Counted from the stretch's first letter, positions 36,996 to 49,885 are shown. The stretch: DNA of 64,000 bases from Kudoa neothunni (GCA_964304625.1 OZ199839.1:7378001-7442000), one strand, 5' to 3'. Numbers and translations: made by a program. Notes: a model not told the origin generated them from the letters alone.

Positions 36996-37521
36996 TTTAT
37001 CCTGTAAAAAAATTAGGAGATTTCCTACATCGTAAGAATAGCCCGTGCCATAATTGTATACCCATAATATACGATAAATTCTAAATACATTATGTACGTT
37101 CAATCATAATGTTAATAATATAATATCAACGTCTTATTTAAAAACTCTGAAAATGTAATCGGAAAGGCTTTGCGAGTAAGCAAATCTGATAATTATTTTT
37201 GCTACATCATCTTATTGTGCTAAATTTATATGATAAAATGAAAAAAGAGAGGAAAAATTTAAATATATGACATCTATCTTTAAAAAATGTATCAAGTTTT
37301 TACGTGCTTATGCCAATCTCTCTTGATTAAGTATTAGCATAATTTATTGAAAAAAACTCGTAAAATAAGGCCTATTGAAAGTAAATTGGAGAAAAATCAT
37401 TTAATTTTACCAAATGCATAAAACAACTCTTTTATATCTTTATTTAAAAAAGATACATAAAAATTGGCTAGAAAGGACAAAAGATCAAACTAATAACTAC
37501 AAAAATCAAACTAAAGCAAGA

Positions 37522-40500
37522 TTAGCCATCTAAATTAAGCTCATCTAGTTTTTGAAGCACTAGATTATCGGCATCAAGTGCGGCGTTGGTTGTTTTCCCA
37601 TCATTCAATGGCTGGTAGGCGTAAACATCAACATTTTTCCTAATCTCATTATCTTCAATGATATCTTGGAAAAAATCGTCGAGATCACTGCAGAAGACAT
37701 TATACATAGAATCATATTAACAAAAATGTGCAAAATTACCGATCGTTAGAAATATCACTTTCACGAAGCTCAAGATTTTGGAGATGTTTGAGTTTCCATT
37801 GTTTTTGCTTGCGTTTCTTTTGAATTCTGTCTCCATAATGTTTCCTTACAATTATCTAGTTCGATATTTGTATTTATAACAGTGACCAACGCAAAATTAA
37901 CGATATACAACATCAGGTCTCGTTTCGGGGTCCAAACTGTCATAGGAAGCGTTGTTAATATTAGTGTTGGTGAGGTCGAAGCTGTAACAGCCATTACTTA
38001 ACATAAAAACAGCCGTTCAAAATTACCATTCAACAGTATCCCCAGCATTGATTGTCAATCCCAAGTGGGTTTTTGATAAAACTTCGTCGTTCGCATCCCA
38101 AGAAGCATTTCGGATGAGTGTAACATCGACGATTTTTCCCTTAATTTTTTAAACATTAATAATAACTCTCACTATCAATCTACCTTTGAGTTTTTATCCT
38201 GATTGTTGTTAAAACATCGATAATCCTCATCTTTTTCGATAACAGTGAACAATGATGCTTTCTTAATTGAGAAAACACTCTGGAAAGGTTCTTTCCAATA
38301 AGTGTTTGCATCCATACTGATAGCTATAGAAAATACGTTTGCATTGGATAACAAATGACACATTAAATCGTTTTATTATACATTTTAGCGTGTGTGGATC
38401 CACAAGGTGAATTAAACTAGTTACACTATTGCATATCAACAATTGATTATTCAATCCATAAGATCTCGCCAAACTTTTAGGTAGACAAACAACATCGTGC
38501 TAAATCCAATTTTCATCAATATCACGAAAATAGTAACTTACTTTGCAAATAGGCACAATTTCAACCGAAAAAGAATGTTTGTATTGATATACATTACAAT
38601 GAGAGTCGTGAGAAACTAGTTGTTCGGATACCGACCATCTAAAACACAGCTCGTTCAATACTTGCCACAGAAATAACAGCAGATAAGTAACAATTAGATG
38701 GACTATTAGATTAATAAAGTAAATAGTAGAATAAGATGAAATTTTTATTCATCATATAGAACTATTACTGAGCGCTAATACTAATATGACTTTAAGATTA
38801 ACTTATTGTTGCTAATTCATAAAAACTCCAAGTCATCATTTCATAAGAATCGTTTGGATAAAAATAATAGACGCATTCATAAAAATTTAGAAATAATTTC
38901 TAATCCACAAATTATCATAAATAACAGCTCGCTAATAAATTAAAAATATAAAAAAACAAACAAATATACTGTTCGAATAAGGAAAAATCACCAAGATTTT
39001 ATATTTTAATGATATATTTAAAATTACAATGATTGAGACGTAAATCCTGGAAAGGAATTTATTAGTTATGCAAGCCTGAAGTGCCTATGATGCTATTATT
39101 AATTTTTAAAGAACGTGGGAAAATTCCAACAAATCATTAATTTACTTATCAAGAAGAGAAAATATTAAATTTTAGATTATTTAATTATAAAAATAACTAA
39201 TTAACCACAAAATATATTATATGATAATGTCCACTTACTTAGAATGTCAAAAATGTTGGAAAACATGCGTAGTTTTAAATAAATCCCCCAACTTTTCAAA
39301 TAAATGTATTAATATATTTAAAATATGACAAATTATATTTTAACAAAAATCTCATATACAATATAACACGAATATGCACAAAAATAAGTTATATTGTTTA
39401 AAATGGCGTTATTTCTAATTTTTGAATGGGGACTCTGTTATAATTCATTAAAATTATTTTTAATTTGTTTTTAAATAGATAAAAGCCTTTATACGATGTT
39501 CAAACTATTTTGGAGAAGACATTAAAAACAGGGTTCCATTTTTTCTCTTATTTATTTACAATTTAAATAACATTGGGCATCAGAAGGTTAAGTTAATTAA
39601 ATTTAATTAACAAGTTTACCTAAAATTAATTTCTCACATTATATACAACAAAAAACATATTTTCACATTATTAAAACTACCTTATTAAATAAAATATTTA
39701 TTGAAAATAATTACGATTACTATGCTGATGAGATATAAATAGGGGTCGCTGGTTTCGATTAAAATCGATTTTAGTCGTCTAATTATTGAAAAAGTTTCGA
39801 AGTTTATTTTCCGGCAACATCCAAAATATCCCCAAAAAATTTAAAATGAGTATTAACCAGAGAGAAATTGATAGTATTCTCGTTGAATGGATCGACATAA
39901 CGAAGCTGGAAAATGAATTAACCTGTGAATATTTCACAGTGAAATTACCTCTACAACAAAGTAGAATTTACAAGCAAATAAAGTCAAAGAAACACATTTT
40001 GTCAAAAAAGCGCCTCAAGACACTAATTTTGTATAGCTTGAAAAATGGAGAAAATCAAGAAAAATTTGTTATTGTTTTTGTTATCGACGTTTTCCCGCAA
40101 TCGCTATTTGATAAAAAAAGTTGTTTATTTCAAATTTTTTTAATTTAAAATATTCATCGCACGCACGCAAGAACTACACAAAACCAAAATAAATGACGAT
40201 TTTGGTCGTCAAATTTTTTAAAAATAAACATCGAAAACACCAAGCTCTATTTATGAGTTAAAGTGCATAAAAAATAACGAACGAATTTGTCATAGCCTAT
40301 TTGAACTAGACACATTATATATTTCGTAATAATATAACAGATAAAACTTGAAAGCTAATTATCATATCCTTAGAAAGCTTAGAATATAACGACATATGAG
40401 AATACTTAGAAGCCAAGCAAATCATTGTATTTTTAATAATAATTCTAATAACAAATGACCTTTGGCATGGTAATAACTTAAAAAATTAATAAAAAAGTGT

Positions 40501-41707
40501 CTAATTTTAATCAATTGAATTATCGTGAATTATTTCTTTTATAAAGCTAAGCTTGTAAGAATGAAACTTAATGAACAATGCCAGATGCCAACAAAAAATT
40601 ACAACTACAACCTACATAAAAGTTACAAATAAAAGCTGTGGGGATTAAATTCTGCATGCGGGCATACTATTGAAGATTAATTTTGTAAGGTCCAATGCCA
40701 ATAACACTAGCAATTTTAATACGAGTTGACATTAAAAAGCTTAAATGAAGCGCCACCTGTTCACCATCAATATGTCATTATGTCAGCAAAATCATTATTA
40801 CACATTATTATGAAGTATATTTACCTGGCTGGCACATATTTGGAGATAAATGTTACAAACTTGACAGCGTGTTGTTTGTGACCAAAGAAAAAATCAAGAC
40901 CATCTAAAGTGAGTTCCAAATTAGAACAGCAAAATCACATGAAACAACCTCTTTGTTGTTTGATATTATTGCAATCTTTGTCAGCTTGACTTTTCAGAAT
41001 AACCTGCTCGAGGTAGAGGAAAGTTTTTTTGTGGGATACATGCTGTCTTAGTTGAACCACAGCTTTCCAGTAGTCTTTTGCTTCGATTCGATGACAATCG
41101 GTGCACATTAGTTTAACAATTTTGATATCCACGGTAAAAATGGATTCAGCAACCGAATTGTTGGACAACTACAACAACAACAACAACATATGAAAATTTA
41201 TACAAAAAAATTAAAAAATACCGTTTTTTGAACTGTCAACTTTATTTTCAACACTTTCGAGTGAACATCTGTTGGAATAAACTCAGCATCAACCAGATTA
41301 ACCTAATTTAATTATGTAATATTTAATCATATTCGCACATATTAAATATGGAATGAATAAGATGAGCGTACATTTTTTAACCCAGTTAAACGCTTCAAAC
41401 AACTTGTTAATAATTCTTTCGATTCTGCCTCATAAAATATCCATCTGTTTGGTGGCTCCAAATATCTTCATGTCAATAAAAGTGATATAAATATAAAAAT
41501 TAATTATACCTATCGCAAAACCGACAATAATTTATATAGGCCAATTTTCGAATCCCTTCGCTCACGTCATGTCTTGAAGAGCTGCATTTGGCACACGAAT
41601 TCCCATAAGTTGGGTCTGTTGGATAACCACAATAACAACAAAGTCTAAAAATTTTGAAATTTATAATTGAAGTTGATTTATCACATTTTTGCTGTTGACT
41701 CCTCCAT
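37522..41707 (-). CDS. NMD3: 60S ribosomal export protein NMD3 (multi-exon)
   Basis: NMD3 is the adaptor that exports 60S subunits from the nucleus through CRM1. The first exon (ATG at 41707, MEESTAK) joins across a 40-nt intron to ILCCYCGYP, matching ILCCECGVP in human. Four CxxC pairs follow (CCYC, CAKC, CRFC, CTDC). Next come RYLEPPNRWIFYEAESKELL, LMCTDCHRIEAKDYWKAVVQ, LRQHVSHKKTFLYLEQVILK and DGLDFFFGHKQHA. After a 2.19-kb intron (40824-38639) come HSFSVEIVPICK and VTSLIHLVDPHTLK. The acidic C-terminus reads LDDFFQDIIEDNEIRKNVDV. Every block aligns with the human protein in order. Most introns are about 40-60 nt. It is head to head with REV3, with only 84 bp between start codons. Confidence 0.95.
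39283..39590 (+). repeat. Dispersed repeat, copy in NMD3 intron (partner 44411-44700)
   Basis: Shared landmarks in the same order: CCCAAC, TTTTTGAATG, GTTATAATTCA followed by TAAAATTATTTTTAATTT, then AATAGATAAAA and TTTTTTCTCTT followed by a GTTTATTTA-like block. Similarity is clear but diverged. No terminal repeats found. Confidence 0.6.
39846..40148 (+). CDS. Unrecognised 100-aa ORF inside the NMD3 intron (opposite strand)
   Basis: ATG in an A-rich context (AAAATG) starts MSINQREIDSILVEWIDITK. The protein is rich in Lys/Ile/Leu, with a basic middle (YKQIKSKKHILSKKRLK) and a hydrophobic C-terminus. I do not recognise a family, and no signal peptide is evident. The frame is open upstream to a TTG at 39786. 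CGATTTTAGTCGTCTAATT before it and CGATTTTGGTCGTCAAATT after it are similar direct motifs, so it may belong to an unknown mobile element. A chance ORF in AT-rich DNA cannot be excluded. Confidence 0.3.
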   Translation: MSINQREIDSILVEWIDITKLENELTCEYFTVKLPLQQSRIYKQIKSKKHILSKKRLKTLILYSLKNGENQEKFVIVFVIDVFPQSLFDKKSCLFQIFLI

Positions 41708-41791
41708 AAGTTTTGGATTAAACCCACGCTTCAGTTTGATCTGCGTGCGCGTTATACGGCAAGAATTAATTTGGATGGACCCAATCTATCA
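41708..41791. promoter_or_regulatory. 84-bp divergent promoter region between NMD3 and REV3
   Basis: The interval lies between the NMD3 ATG (41707, minus) and the first in-frame REV3 ATG (41792, plus). It must hold both transcription starts and both 5' leaders unless leaders overlap or come from elsewhere. It has a short GC-rich core (CTGCGTGCGCGTTATACGGC), unlike the surrounding DNA, which may be a factor site. No TATA box is obvious. The REV3 frame stays open upstream through this core (RARYTARINLDG), so a longer REV3 N-terminus from a trans-spliced or upstream start is possible. Confidence 0.6.
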
Positions 41792-44700
41792 ATGGAACTA
41801 ACTTTATATGAGTTGGAAGCTATTGTTGATCAGACGGGTAACCACTTGTCAACGGAAAATTTGAAGAAGCATCGTTTTTGTCAAACAACTAACGCGATTA
41901 CGTTCAAAAACAACTGTTCATCCATCGTACCAATTATTAGGATGTATGGAAGAGAGACTGGGACACTTTCAAGCGTGTGTGTTCATGTTCATGGTGTAGC
42001 TATTAGGCGCTGCATTGCGTTTTTTATAGTATGGATTTGTTTAGTATTTTCCGTATTTGTACTTAAAATGTTCCCGCCAATTATCTTTTTTGCTGCAAAA
42101 ACCAATGCCGTCTCCCAACAGCAATAATGAAGATGTGCAGAATTATCTTAAAGATTTATGGAAATACATTAGTGATAAATTTAAACTGCTGAACAACGTC
42201 TGTCTTATAGAAATTTCGATTGTGACCAAAAAGTGGGATTTCTTTAGAGTAGTAGTAGGCCAAATTAGTAAATATTAATAGATGCATTTACGGTTACCGG
42301 GAAAATTCTGAGTATTTCCTCAAAATAACTTACAATAATCCATGTGCAACCAAAAGGTGATTACTTTTAGAGATAAGGCTCGAAGATTTGTATATGAAGA
42401 ATTCATTTTAATTGTGATGTTAGTATTGATGAGCTGATCCGTTATGACCAACATATTGTACCTGATGGAATGCTTTATGAGAGTCATATTCCTTATTTGG
42501 TTAATGTAAGACAGGAATGGAGTGCGAAAATTTAATTCAGTCAATTATTGGGATATAGTTTTTGGCGGACTTTCAAATTTATGGAATGGGAAAAGTTTCC
42601 ATTTCAGAACACCTGCCAAGAAAAAATTATACTCTACATAGTTATCAACTAGGAGCGCCACCGAATACTTCTAAAATAACTCGATGTGATATCGAAATCG
42701 ATGTGTATCCAGATCAAATAGTTGTCAACAATCAAGATTGTCATACAAGTTGTTTTAGAAGTTTTCTACATCATTTTTATTCGAGTATTTAGTTTCACAA
42801 TGTATCGAACATAACCCTACTATACGAGAAATCTGGCTGGTAGAAAACAGCAGAAATCAATCCAAAAAAGATATATCATCTGGTCACCAAAAAACACCCA
42901 ATTTTAATCTACTTGATAGTTGTATTCTATTCATGACCATTGATCAAAACTTACGCTATTGAACTAGCCTACCGAGATAATGAAGATGATGATACGTTGA
43001 CGCCTGAAACTCCATTCGATCGAAATTTCCTATCCACTATTGTGAAACGCTTTGCTTATCATTCAAAAGAAAAGAAGGATGACGACAATAACCCTCAGTC
43101 CAACTGCCCAAGCCAATATGACTCACTTTTTGTTAGCAGTGGCTTGTGCGATATGTTGTTAACTCAAACATCCAATGAAAATGATTCCAATTTCTTTCCT
43201 CTACACGCCGATCACTCCATTAGCTCCACAATAGAGTTCAACCCCATCGATGTTGATGATGAGTTCTTAGTCACTTCCCAACAATTACACAATTCAATTG
43301 TTGAGTTCAAACCTTCCATTGATACACACGATAAAATAAATAGTTCTACAAACATTGACGCTCACGAAAATATTGAAGACAATAACACGACTAATTTCCA
43401 CAATCTCCAAGAGATTCAAACAACAGAGTGGATCAATTGATTGTTTTTTATTATAGGTTCTAATTAAAAATAGGATAGAGAACGTGATTTCAGAGAGAAA
43501 TTCAAACAACACCCTGTCGAATAAAGTTGAATTTTATGTTATGATATCATTGCAGAGAGAGGTTTTTTAGATTTTTTTGATCGATCCAAAAAATGATGTG
43601 GCCAAAAATATGATTCCACTATTTCAGTCGCATAACATTAGACCTAAAGGTAGGCAAATTGGAAATCATAAAATTGATAAGGAAACTTGCCGATTTTAAA
43701 TCTCTTTGAAGAAATTAACTAATTGTTGAATTTAGGTTGTTTATAATATATTAAAGCACATATAATTTTACTAAAATATTTAAGTAACTAGTTTTCTACA
43801 ATTCTTTTCAAGTTTTTCAATATGCTGTAAGACGACGATTATACAAAAATTAACCCTTTCACGCCCATATTTTTGATTGTTTGCTCTAATGATAATGTAT
43901 TCAGCAAAAATAGTTAGTTATAACCATTTATAAAGCTAAAACGTTCAAAAATTTTGTTATCAGCAATTATCATCAAATTATTGGAAAAAAGGAGAATTAA
44001 ATATAAATCATCCTCTTGTGTATCGAAAATATATAAAAATTCTGCGTTGTCTTTGAAATCCGTTAATAATTTATTTTTTATCTGATTTATGCATAATAGC
44101 TCAATATAATCAATAATCAATATGCTAGAATCGATCAAATTTTTTGAAACATGCGCATAACATTCTTTTTTTAAAAACGATTCCATATCTAAAAATATTT
44201 AAAGCTGATATTTTTAAAAAGAAATAGAACAAATTGCTTTTTATATCTAAAAATATTTAGAAGTAAAGTTTTTAATATTTTTGTACAATTGATTGGGGTT
44301 TAATATATATTTTTATTTTCTTGGAATACATACATATTATTTAATTATAAATAATGAAAATAATGATTTATTGGATAATACAAAATAATAATCTCCGTAT
44401 AACATTTTTAAATTAATTTCCCAACATTCCAAACAAATATATGAATATTTTTAAGCTATGAAAAATTAATTACGTTTAAAGAATAATTTTTTTCATATTT
44501 TTGAATGATTATTCTAATGTTATAATTCACTAAAATTATTTTTAATTTATTTTTAATAGATAAAAATCATTAAAACATTTTAAAACTATCCTGTGAAAAA
44601 TATCCCAAATAAAGCCCCATGGTGTCGCAACTTTTTTCTCTTGTTTATTTATATTTAAAATTTTAAAATATAAATGATCATTGGTCACAAATGTTTAACT

Positions 44701-47700
44701 CCTTTCAAATCGCGTTTGCGCAAGCTTATATTGTTTTAGTAAAATTAAGGTCTAAAGAAATTTATTATTTTACGCGAGTTAAATAATTTACTGACATAAA
44801 ATTTCTGTTAATAAAAAACTCGTAAATACCTACAAAATAAAATATTCATAATTAATTTCAATAATATTTAAAGTTGAAACACTTTCTTTGTTTTTTTGTA
44901 TTTAATTAATTTTAAATTAATGTAAAAGTTTATTCGATATTTTTTTATTCTGTAAAGTTAATAAGATGTTATTATTCAGCTCATTCTTTGATAGTTTTTA
45001 ATTCTCATAATTATTTTTTAGTTAATAGATGTCCAATTAATAATAGATAAAGAATAAAAATTGGTTAATTTTATCCTTTTGGATTCATTAATCAGTCTAC
45101 CATCTAAGAAATTATAAAATTAAATTTTTGTAGATATAGTGGATACCGAATTAGGAGGTTGCACTTTGATTGGCTCGTTGAGTGAATGGCCCAACTTAAT
45201 AATAAAAACCAAGTAGATATTTTTGTGATAGAAAGATTTTCTCGACAAATTTCTGTAGCTCACCAGTAAATTCAGATGAAAAATCCTTTATGGATTCACA
45301 AATAAAATACACATTAAAAACTGGAAATGTTACCATATGCGATAATGAAGTTCAATCTGATTTGTTGGCTAAAAGTGCTGTAATTATTTTAAATTATTTC
45401 CTATTATACTGTTTTATATGGGAAATATTTGGATGTTGAATTCTACTCGAAATAGATTCCTTCGGTGTTGTGTATGGAGTTGTATGCGGATTCGGACAGA
45501 AACCTCAAAACCCCAGACCCAAATAATGACTCCATAAATTTGATATTATCAGGCTATCGTTCGTGTGTTGCGCGTGATAAGACTTGTTTGAAATACACGA
45601 TGTATCTATATCAACCACTATCTTCACATGAATATTTTCGAACTAAAATGATGTCCTTTGATGACAATGTTGATGTTGTACTTTGCACCACAGAGATTGA
45701 GCTTATTGAACAGTTTGTAAACCGCATACAAAAACAAGATCCGGATATTATTTTGACCTACGATGGTTGGATGAAATCGATTGGGTTTTTAATTGATCGC
45801 TGTTATGCTATCGATCGAAAAGATCTTGTTTATAAAATGTCACGAGTACGTTCAGTCTATTCTAACACACAACCACAAACTGAGAACGATCCTTCAATCG
45901 ACCAACAACATTCCTACTTCCCCACATTAACACTTACCAACAACAGAGATCACACCACTTTCTTCAATAGAAAAATTCATTTCAGTGGGCGTATTGTAAT
46001 ATTGCTCTGGAAAATGTTATCTCATAAATATGGGGTGATGCATTCGTACAGTTTAGAATATGTAGCTCAAAATTATTTACAAATCAGATTGCCGATATAC
46101 AATAGAGAGACATTGAATTCGTGGTGGTATTCCGAAGGAAACAACCAAGTTTTTTCAGTTATTCAGCTATGTAATTATTTGAAATTGATTGTCGATGTGA
46201 TTTTTTCGTTGCTCGACAAAATAAACATCATCAATGAGGGAATCGAATCATCCAAACTCACCGGCCTACCTCTAATGGCAACCCTCACCAGAGGTTCTCA
46301 AATTAAAGTTCAAAGTTTAATTCTACATGTGGCCAAGTGCGAAAACTACATCCTCTCATCTCCTAATAGACAACAGGTTCAACAAATGAATGCACCTATG
46401 TACTTGCCATTTATTATCGAACCAACAACTCAGCTTATCAATGATCCGGTGATTGTGTTGGATTTCCAATCGCTGTATCCTAGTATTATTATCGCCTACA
46501 ATTTGTGTTATTCCACATGTGTTGGATCGGTTGAAAATATTCAAAAAGTCGCAAGTTCAAGTGATACTCTATTTGATTTGAATTATGGTTTGGGATATCT
46601 CAGTGATTACTCCATAGATGTTGGTTGTTTGAAGGTATTTTCTATAATGAGGTAACATAATTCTCAAATTTTTTTAATATCATAGGAAATGCTTGAAAAT
46701 GATCAACTTTTCGTTTCCCCGAATGGTATGGTTTTCGTGAGATCGACCAAATTTTGCGGGATTTTACCCCGGTAATTTTTCCTTGTTATAATTACTATCC
46801 TTTATTCTTCCTTGCCAATCAACATTGTCAATTTAATTAGTGTTATGCTCTAACAGTGATTCTTTTCATCATAGTTTATTGAATACTATCCTAAAAACAA
46901 GAAAAGTTGTCAAGATGGCTATTAAAACCACTACAGACAAACACTCAACCGAAATACTTGATTGTAGACAACTGGCCCTGAAACTGATTCTAAATTTAAC
47001 CTACGGCCTAACCGCTGCTAATTTCAGTGGCTACCTTCCTTGTGTGGAGATCGCTGATACAATCGTTTGTATTGCACGACAGATGATTAACAAAGTGGTC
47101 GAATTGATCACTCACTCTGACCTAATCCAGCAATTTCAACCAAAAGTAGTGTATGGAGACACTGATAGGTGAGTTTTATTTGCTCAGATTTCCCCACTGT
47201 AGATTATTATCGTTGTTTGTAGTGTTTTCATAAGAATGACCAATTGTACATTGGAGGAAGCCTTCAAACACATTGAACCTATTGTGAAAGATATCAATAA
47301 TTTATTTGTTCAGCCAATTGCAATAAAATTTGAAAAAGTAATCCCTTAACATTTTTCTCTATTTAACCAATTCATTTTTGTTAGGTGTATCAACCTTGTT
47401 TTTTGCAATCTAAAAAACGTTATGTTGGATATAGCTACGAAAGTAGTTCTCAAATGTCTCCGTTGTTTGACGCCAGAGGCATTGAAACTGTGAGGCACGA
47501 TTTTTGCCCCGCCTCTTCTAAGGTGTTCTTTTTCGAAAGAACGAAATTCAGGAGTTATACTAAAATTATAGATACTTAAACGCTTGCTTCGGTTACTCTT
47601 TGAAAATCACAATTTCTCACATATTAAATCACAATTTCAACAACACTGCTGCAAAATATTAGATGGAAGATGCAATTTTAGAGACTTTATGATCAGCAGA

Positions 47701-48580
47701 GAGTTCAAAGGTCTCCAATCACCACAGCGACAACCCATTATTACTGTCGTGGAGTATTTATTTATACATTTCTTATTAGAACGATTTTTAATTACAAAAT
47801 ATTAAATTTACATTTTCTGCCGTAGAAATCAACTCAAGTACGATCCTCTAAGTTTGCCTCAGAGACATTGGAGATTGTGTTATCTATTTGTTAACGGACA
47901 TCCAAACGCCCCTCTTTATGAACTTGCTAGATCGTACCTTTTTCTATGCTCATAGAATGTCATTTCTCACATAATATTTAGAATTGATCAGCTAATCCAC
48001 AACAACTATAACTTGAACTCACATTACTACATTCTCAAACAAATCATTCCTCCACTGGACAGATTTTTTAGTGCCATTGGTGTTAATATTCACGAATGGT
48101 ACGTTAGCTTGCCTCGATTCAATAAAATCCGTCTCAATGCTCATCTCATAACAAATAGTGAATTTTCCGGGGACGATGTAAATTAGGAAATCTTAATAAT
48201 AGTATTAATTGTGTATTTAGAGTGAGAAGGGAGATGAAAAAAAATCAACAAAAAATGTGAATACCGTCAACACCATTTGGAATTATTATCAAGTAAAAGA
48301 TCAATGTATTTTATGTGGGTCGTCTAGTCTTACTTCGTGCTCGTGTGGCGAAATCAGCTCATCTCCCACTTGCTTAACCCAATTTATCTTCAACTACCAA
48401 CTCTCAACGTTGGAAAGAAAATTAAGCGATATCGAATCTGTTTGTGGTGATTGTTCCGAAATTTACAACTTTGAAAATTCACCAGTTCCTTGTCAAAACC
48501 ATTTCTGTCCATGCTTTCACAAAAAATTCTCATGCACCAACAAACGAACAACTCTCGTTAAACTAAACCGCAATTTTTGA
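41792..48580 (+). CDS. REV3L: DNA polymerase zeta catalytic subunit REV3 (multi-exon)
   Basis: B-family polymerase for translesion DNA synthesis, working with REV7 and accessory subunits in the nucleus. Exon 1 (41792-41995) ends VHVHG and splices across 49 nt to YFPYLYL, as LHLHGIFPYLYV in human. IYGYRENSEYFLKITYNNP and the downstream HIPYLVNFLADFQIYGMGK are the conserved N-terminal region. The polymerase domain has motif A LDFQSLYPSIIIAYN, motif B LKLILNLTYGLTAANFSG and motif C YGDTDSVF (split by a short intron), all intact. The C-terminus carries CysA (CILCGSSSLTSCSC) and CysB (CGDC...CQNHFC, the iron-sulfur type). A 1.5-kb intron lies at about 43600-45130. The human central linker is largely missing, so the size is nearer to yeast Rev3. 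The ATG at 41792 is the first usable one. Confidence 0.96.
43914..44186 (-). other. Unassigned 90-aa ORF in the REV3 intron
   Basis: Opposite strand to REV3; ATG MESFLKKECYAHVSKNLIDS, Leu/Ile/Asp-rich. No family recognised. It lies just before the repeat copy at 44411-44700. It may be chance or part of an unknown element. Confidence 0.2.
44411..44700 (+). repeat. Dispersed repeat, copy in REV3 intron (partner 39283-39590)
   Basis: Same ordered landmarks as the copy in the NMD3 intron, same orientation on the plus strand, about 5.1 kb apart. Confidence 0.6.
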
Positions 48581-49647
48581 AGCAGCTGCAATAATTGCCA
48601 GTAGTTTTTTATACATATGTAGATGACTTTTTTTGGCATAGCATACCTTCATTTTTTTGTATTTTTAGTAATGTGACACAATAACTTTCTTTAAATAGCT
48701 TTAAAAATTATTGCGTTTTTTAACCAAACTCTTTATTGTGATATCTTATATGTTATAAAATAAATATTTAAAGTGGAATGTTTAAAGATTCAAGAAAAGT
48801 TTACATCTAAATCATTAATGTTATGATTATCGCGCATATAATGCCCTAGAGAAATTTTTGAAATTAACAGATTTTTTATTTTAATCAAGGAAAATTGAAA
48901 ATAAGTAAATCACATTTGATTTAATGGTAAAAAGATTTAGTAATTAATGAAGTTAATAATAAATTAAAACGAAAGAAATATAATTTCATTATATTTTAAA
49001 TGTATGACGACAGTTAAATAGAGTCTTAAAAATTAATGAAACAAATATTGGCTATAACAGATAATTTAATATTATGACTTAAAGTTTGATAAAGATGTAG
49101 TTTTAATATTACGTTAAGGAATCGTTTGCATTGAATCAAAATAATTAATTTTATGTATTTTTTAACGCCACTATGTGATGTTAAAAGAACTTTAAAATAT
49201 TTCAATTTGATTCTTAATAAGTAGAGAGTTTCTGAAATCGATATTAATTTATTCTTAACGTTGATCTTTTTTCGCATAAATTTAGGGGGTACTATTGATG
49301 AGAATTTGTTTCAGCTATAATACTTTAATGTCATCGGTATCTATGGTAAAATTTATAATTTTACTTTTTTGTGTACAACACTTCAACATCCAAATGCTTG
49401 TAGCACATGCGCCAATATTAAATCACCAATTTTCTCAAATTTAGTGATTTTATGGTAATTAAAAACATCCAATCAGCGCATTTTATGTTTTAGGGTAATT
49501 TCAGTGATTTGGGCGCCATTTAAGATTATTTATGCGAAACCAAACGATTAAATTATTTGCTTGAGCTTATTCTCTATTTGGTTGTAAATTAAATAATTTA
49601 CTAAATAGATGATACAAATGCTCGTTTTAGTTATCAATATTCTAGAT

Positions 49648-49817
49648 CAGGGGTTCCCAACTGGGAGTGGTCGCACCTTAGGGGACGCGAACTTTGGTCT
49701 CAGGTAGGTGGTGCGAGATTCGGTCAATATTGAAAATAATTTTTGATAAATTTTGAGTCATTTATACCTTATCGTATGAAAAGGGGGTGCGAGTCTAGTT
49801 TTAGTTGGGAAGCGCTG
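49648..49817. mobile_element. 170-bp hAT-type MITE
   Basis: Left end CAGGGGTTCCCAACT and right end (reverse complement) CAGCGCTTCCCAACT are hAT-like. Flanking 8-mers TTCTAGAT and TCCTAAAA match at only 5 of 8, so the target duplication is weak and the copy may be old. The inside has paired GGTGCGAG motifs and no ORF. Confidence 0.72.
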
Positions 49818-49885
49818 TCCTAAAAGGCATGTATGCTTGCGCGTTCAAAATTTTTAACCTCAGCAACTCTTATTTACAAATTGTT
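49818..49885 (+). repeat. Dispersed repeat copy (partner at 23394-23460)
   Basis: TCCTAAAAGGCATGTATGCT, then TGCGCG and CTCAGCAACTCTTATTTAC; nearly the reverse complement of the 23.4-kb copy. It begins exactly at the right end of the hAT MITE. Confidence 0.7.

Larger units (their letters stand above)
38639..40824 (-). other. Large 2.19-kb intron of NMD3
   Basis: The donor GTAAATATAC after VPAR and the acceptor TTTTAG before WSVSEQL bound it. It contains a repeat shared with the REV3 intron (39283-39590) and a plus-strand ORF (39846-40148). Confidence 0.8.

Noticed and set aside
36774-37103. Minus-strand 109-aa ORF
   Set aside because: It is antisense to the second head of the SINE; no family recognised and the ORF can be explained by repeat sequence.
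41771-41791. REV3 start at the TTG of 41771
   Set aside because: A non-ATG start is unlikely for an animal nuclear gene; the first in-frame ATG is at 41792, though an upstream spliced start remains possible.
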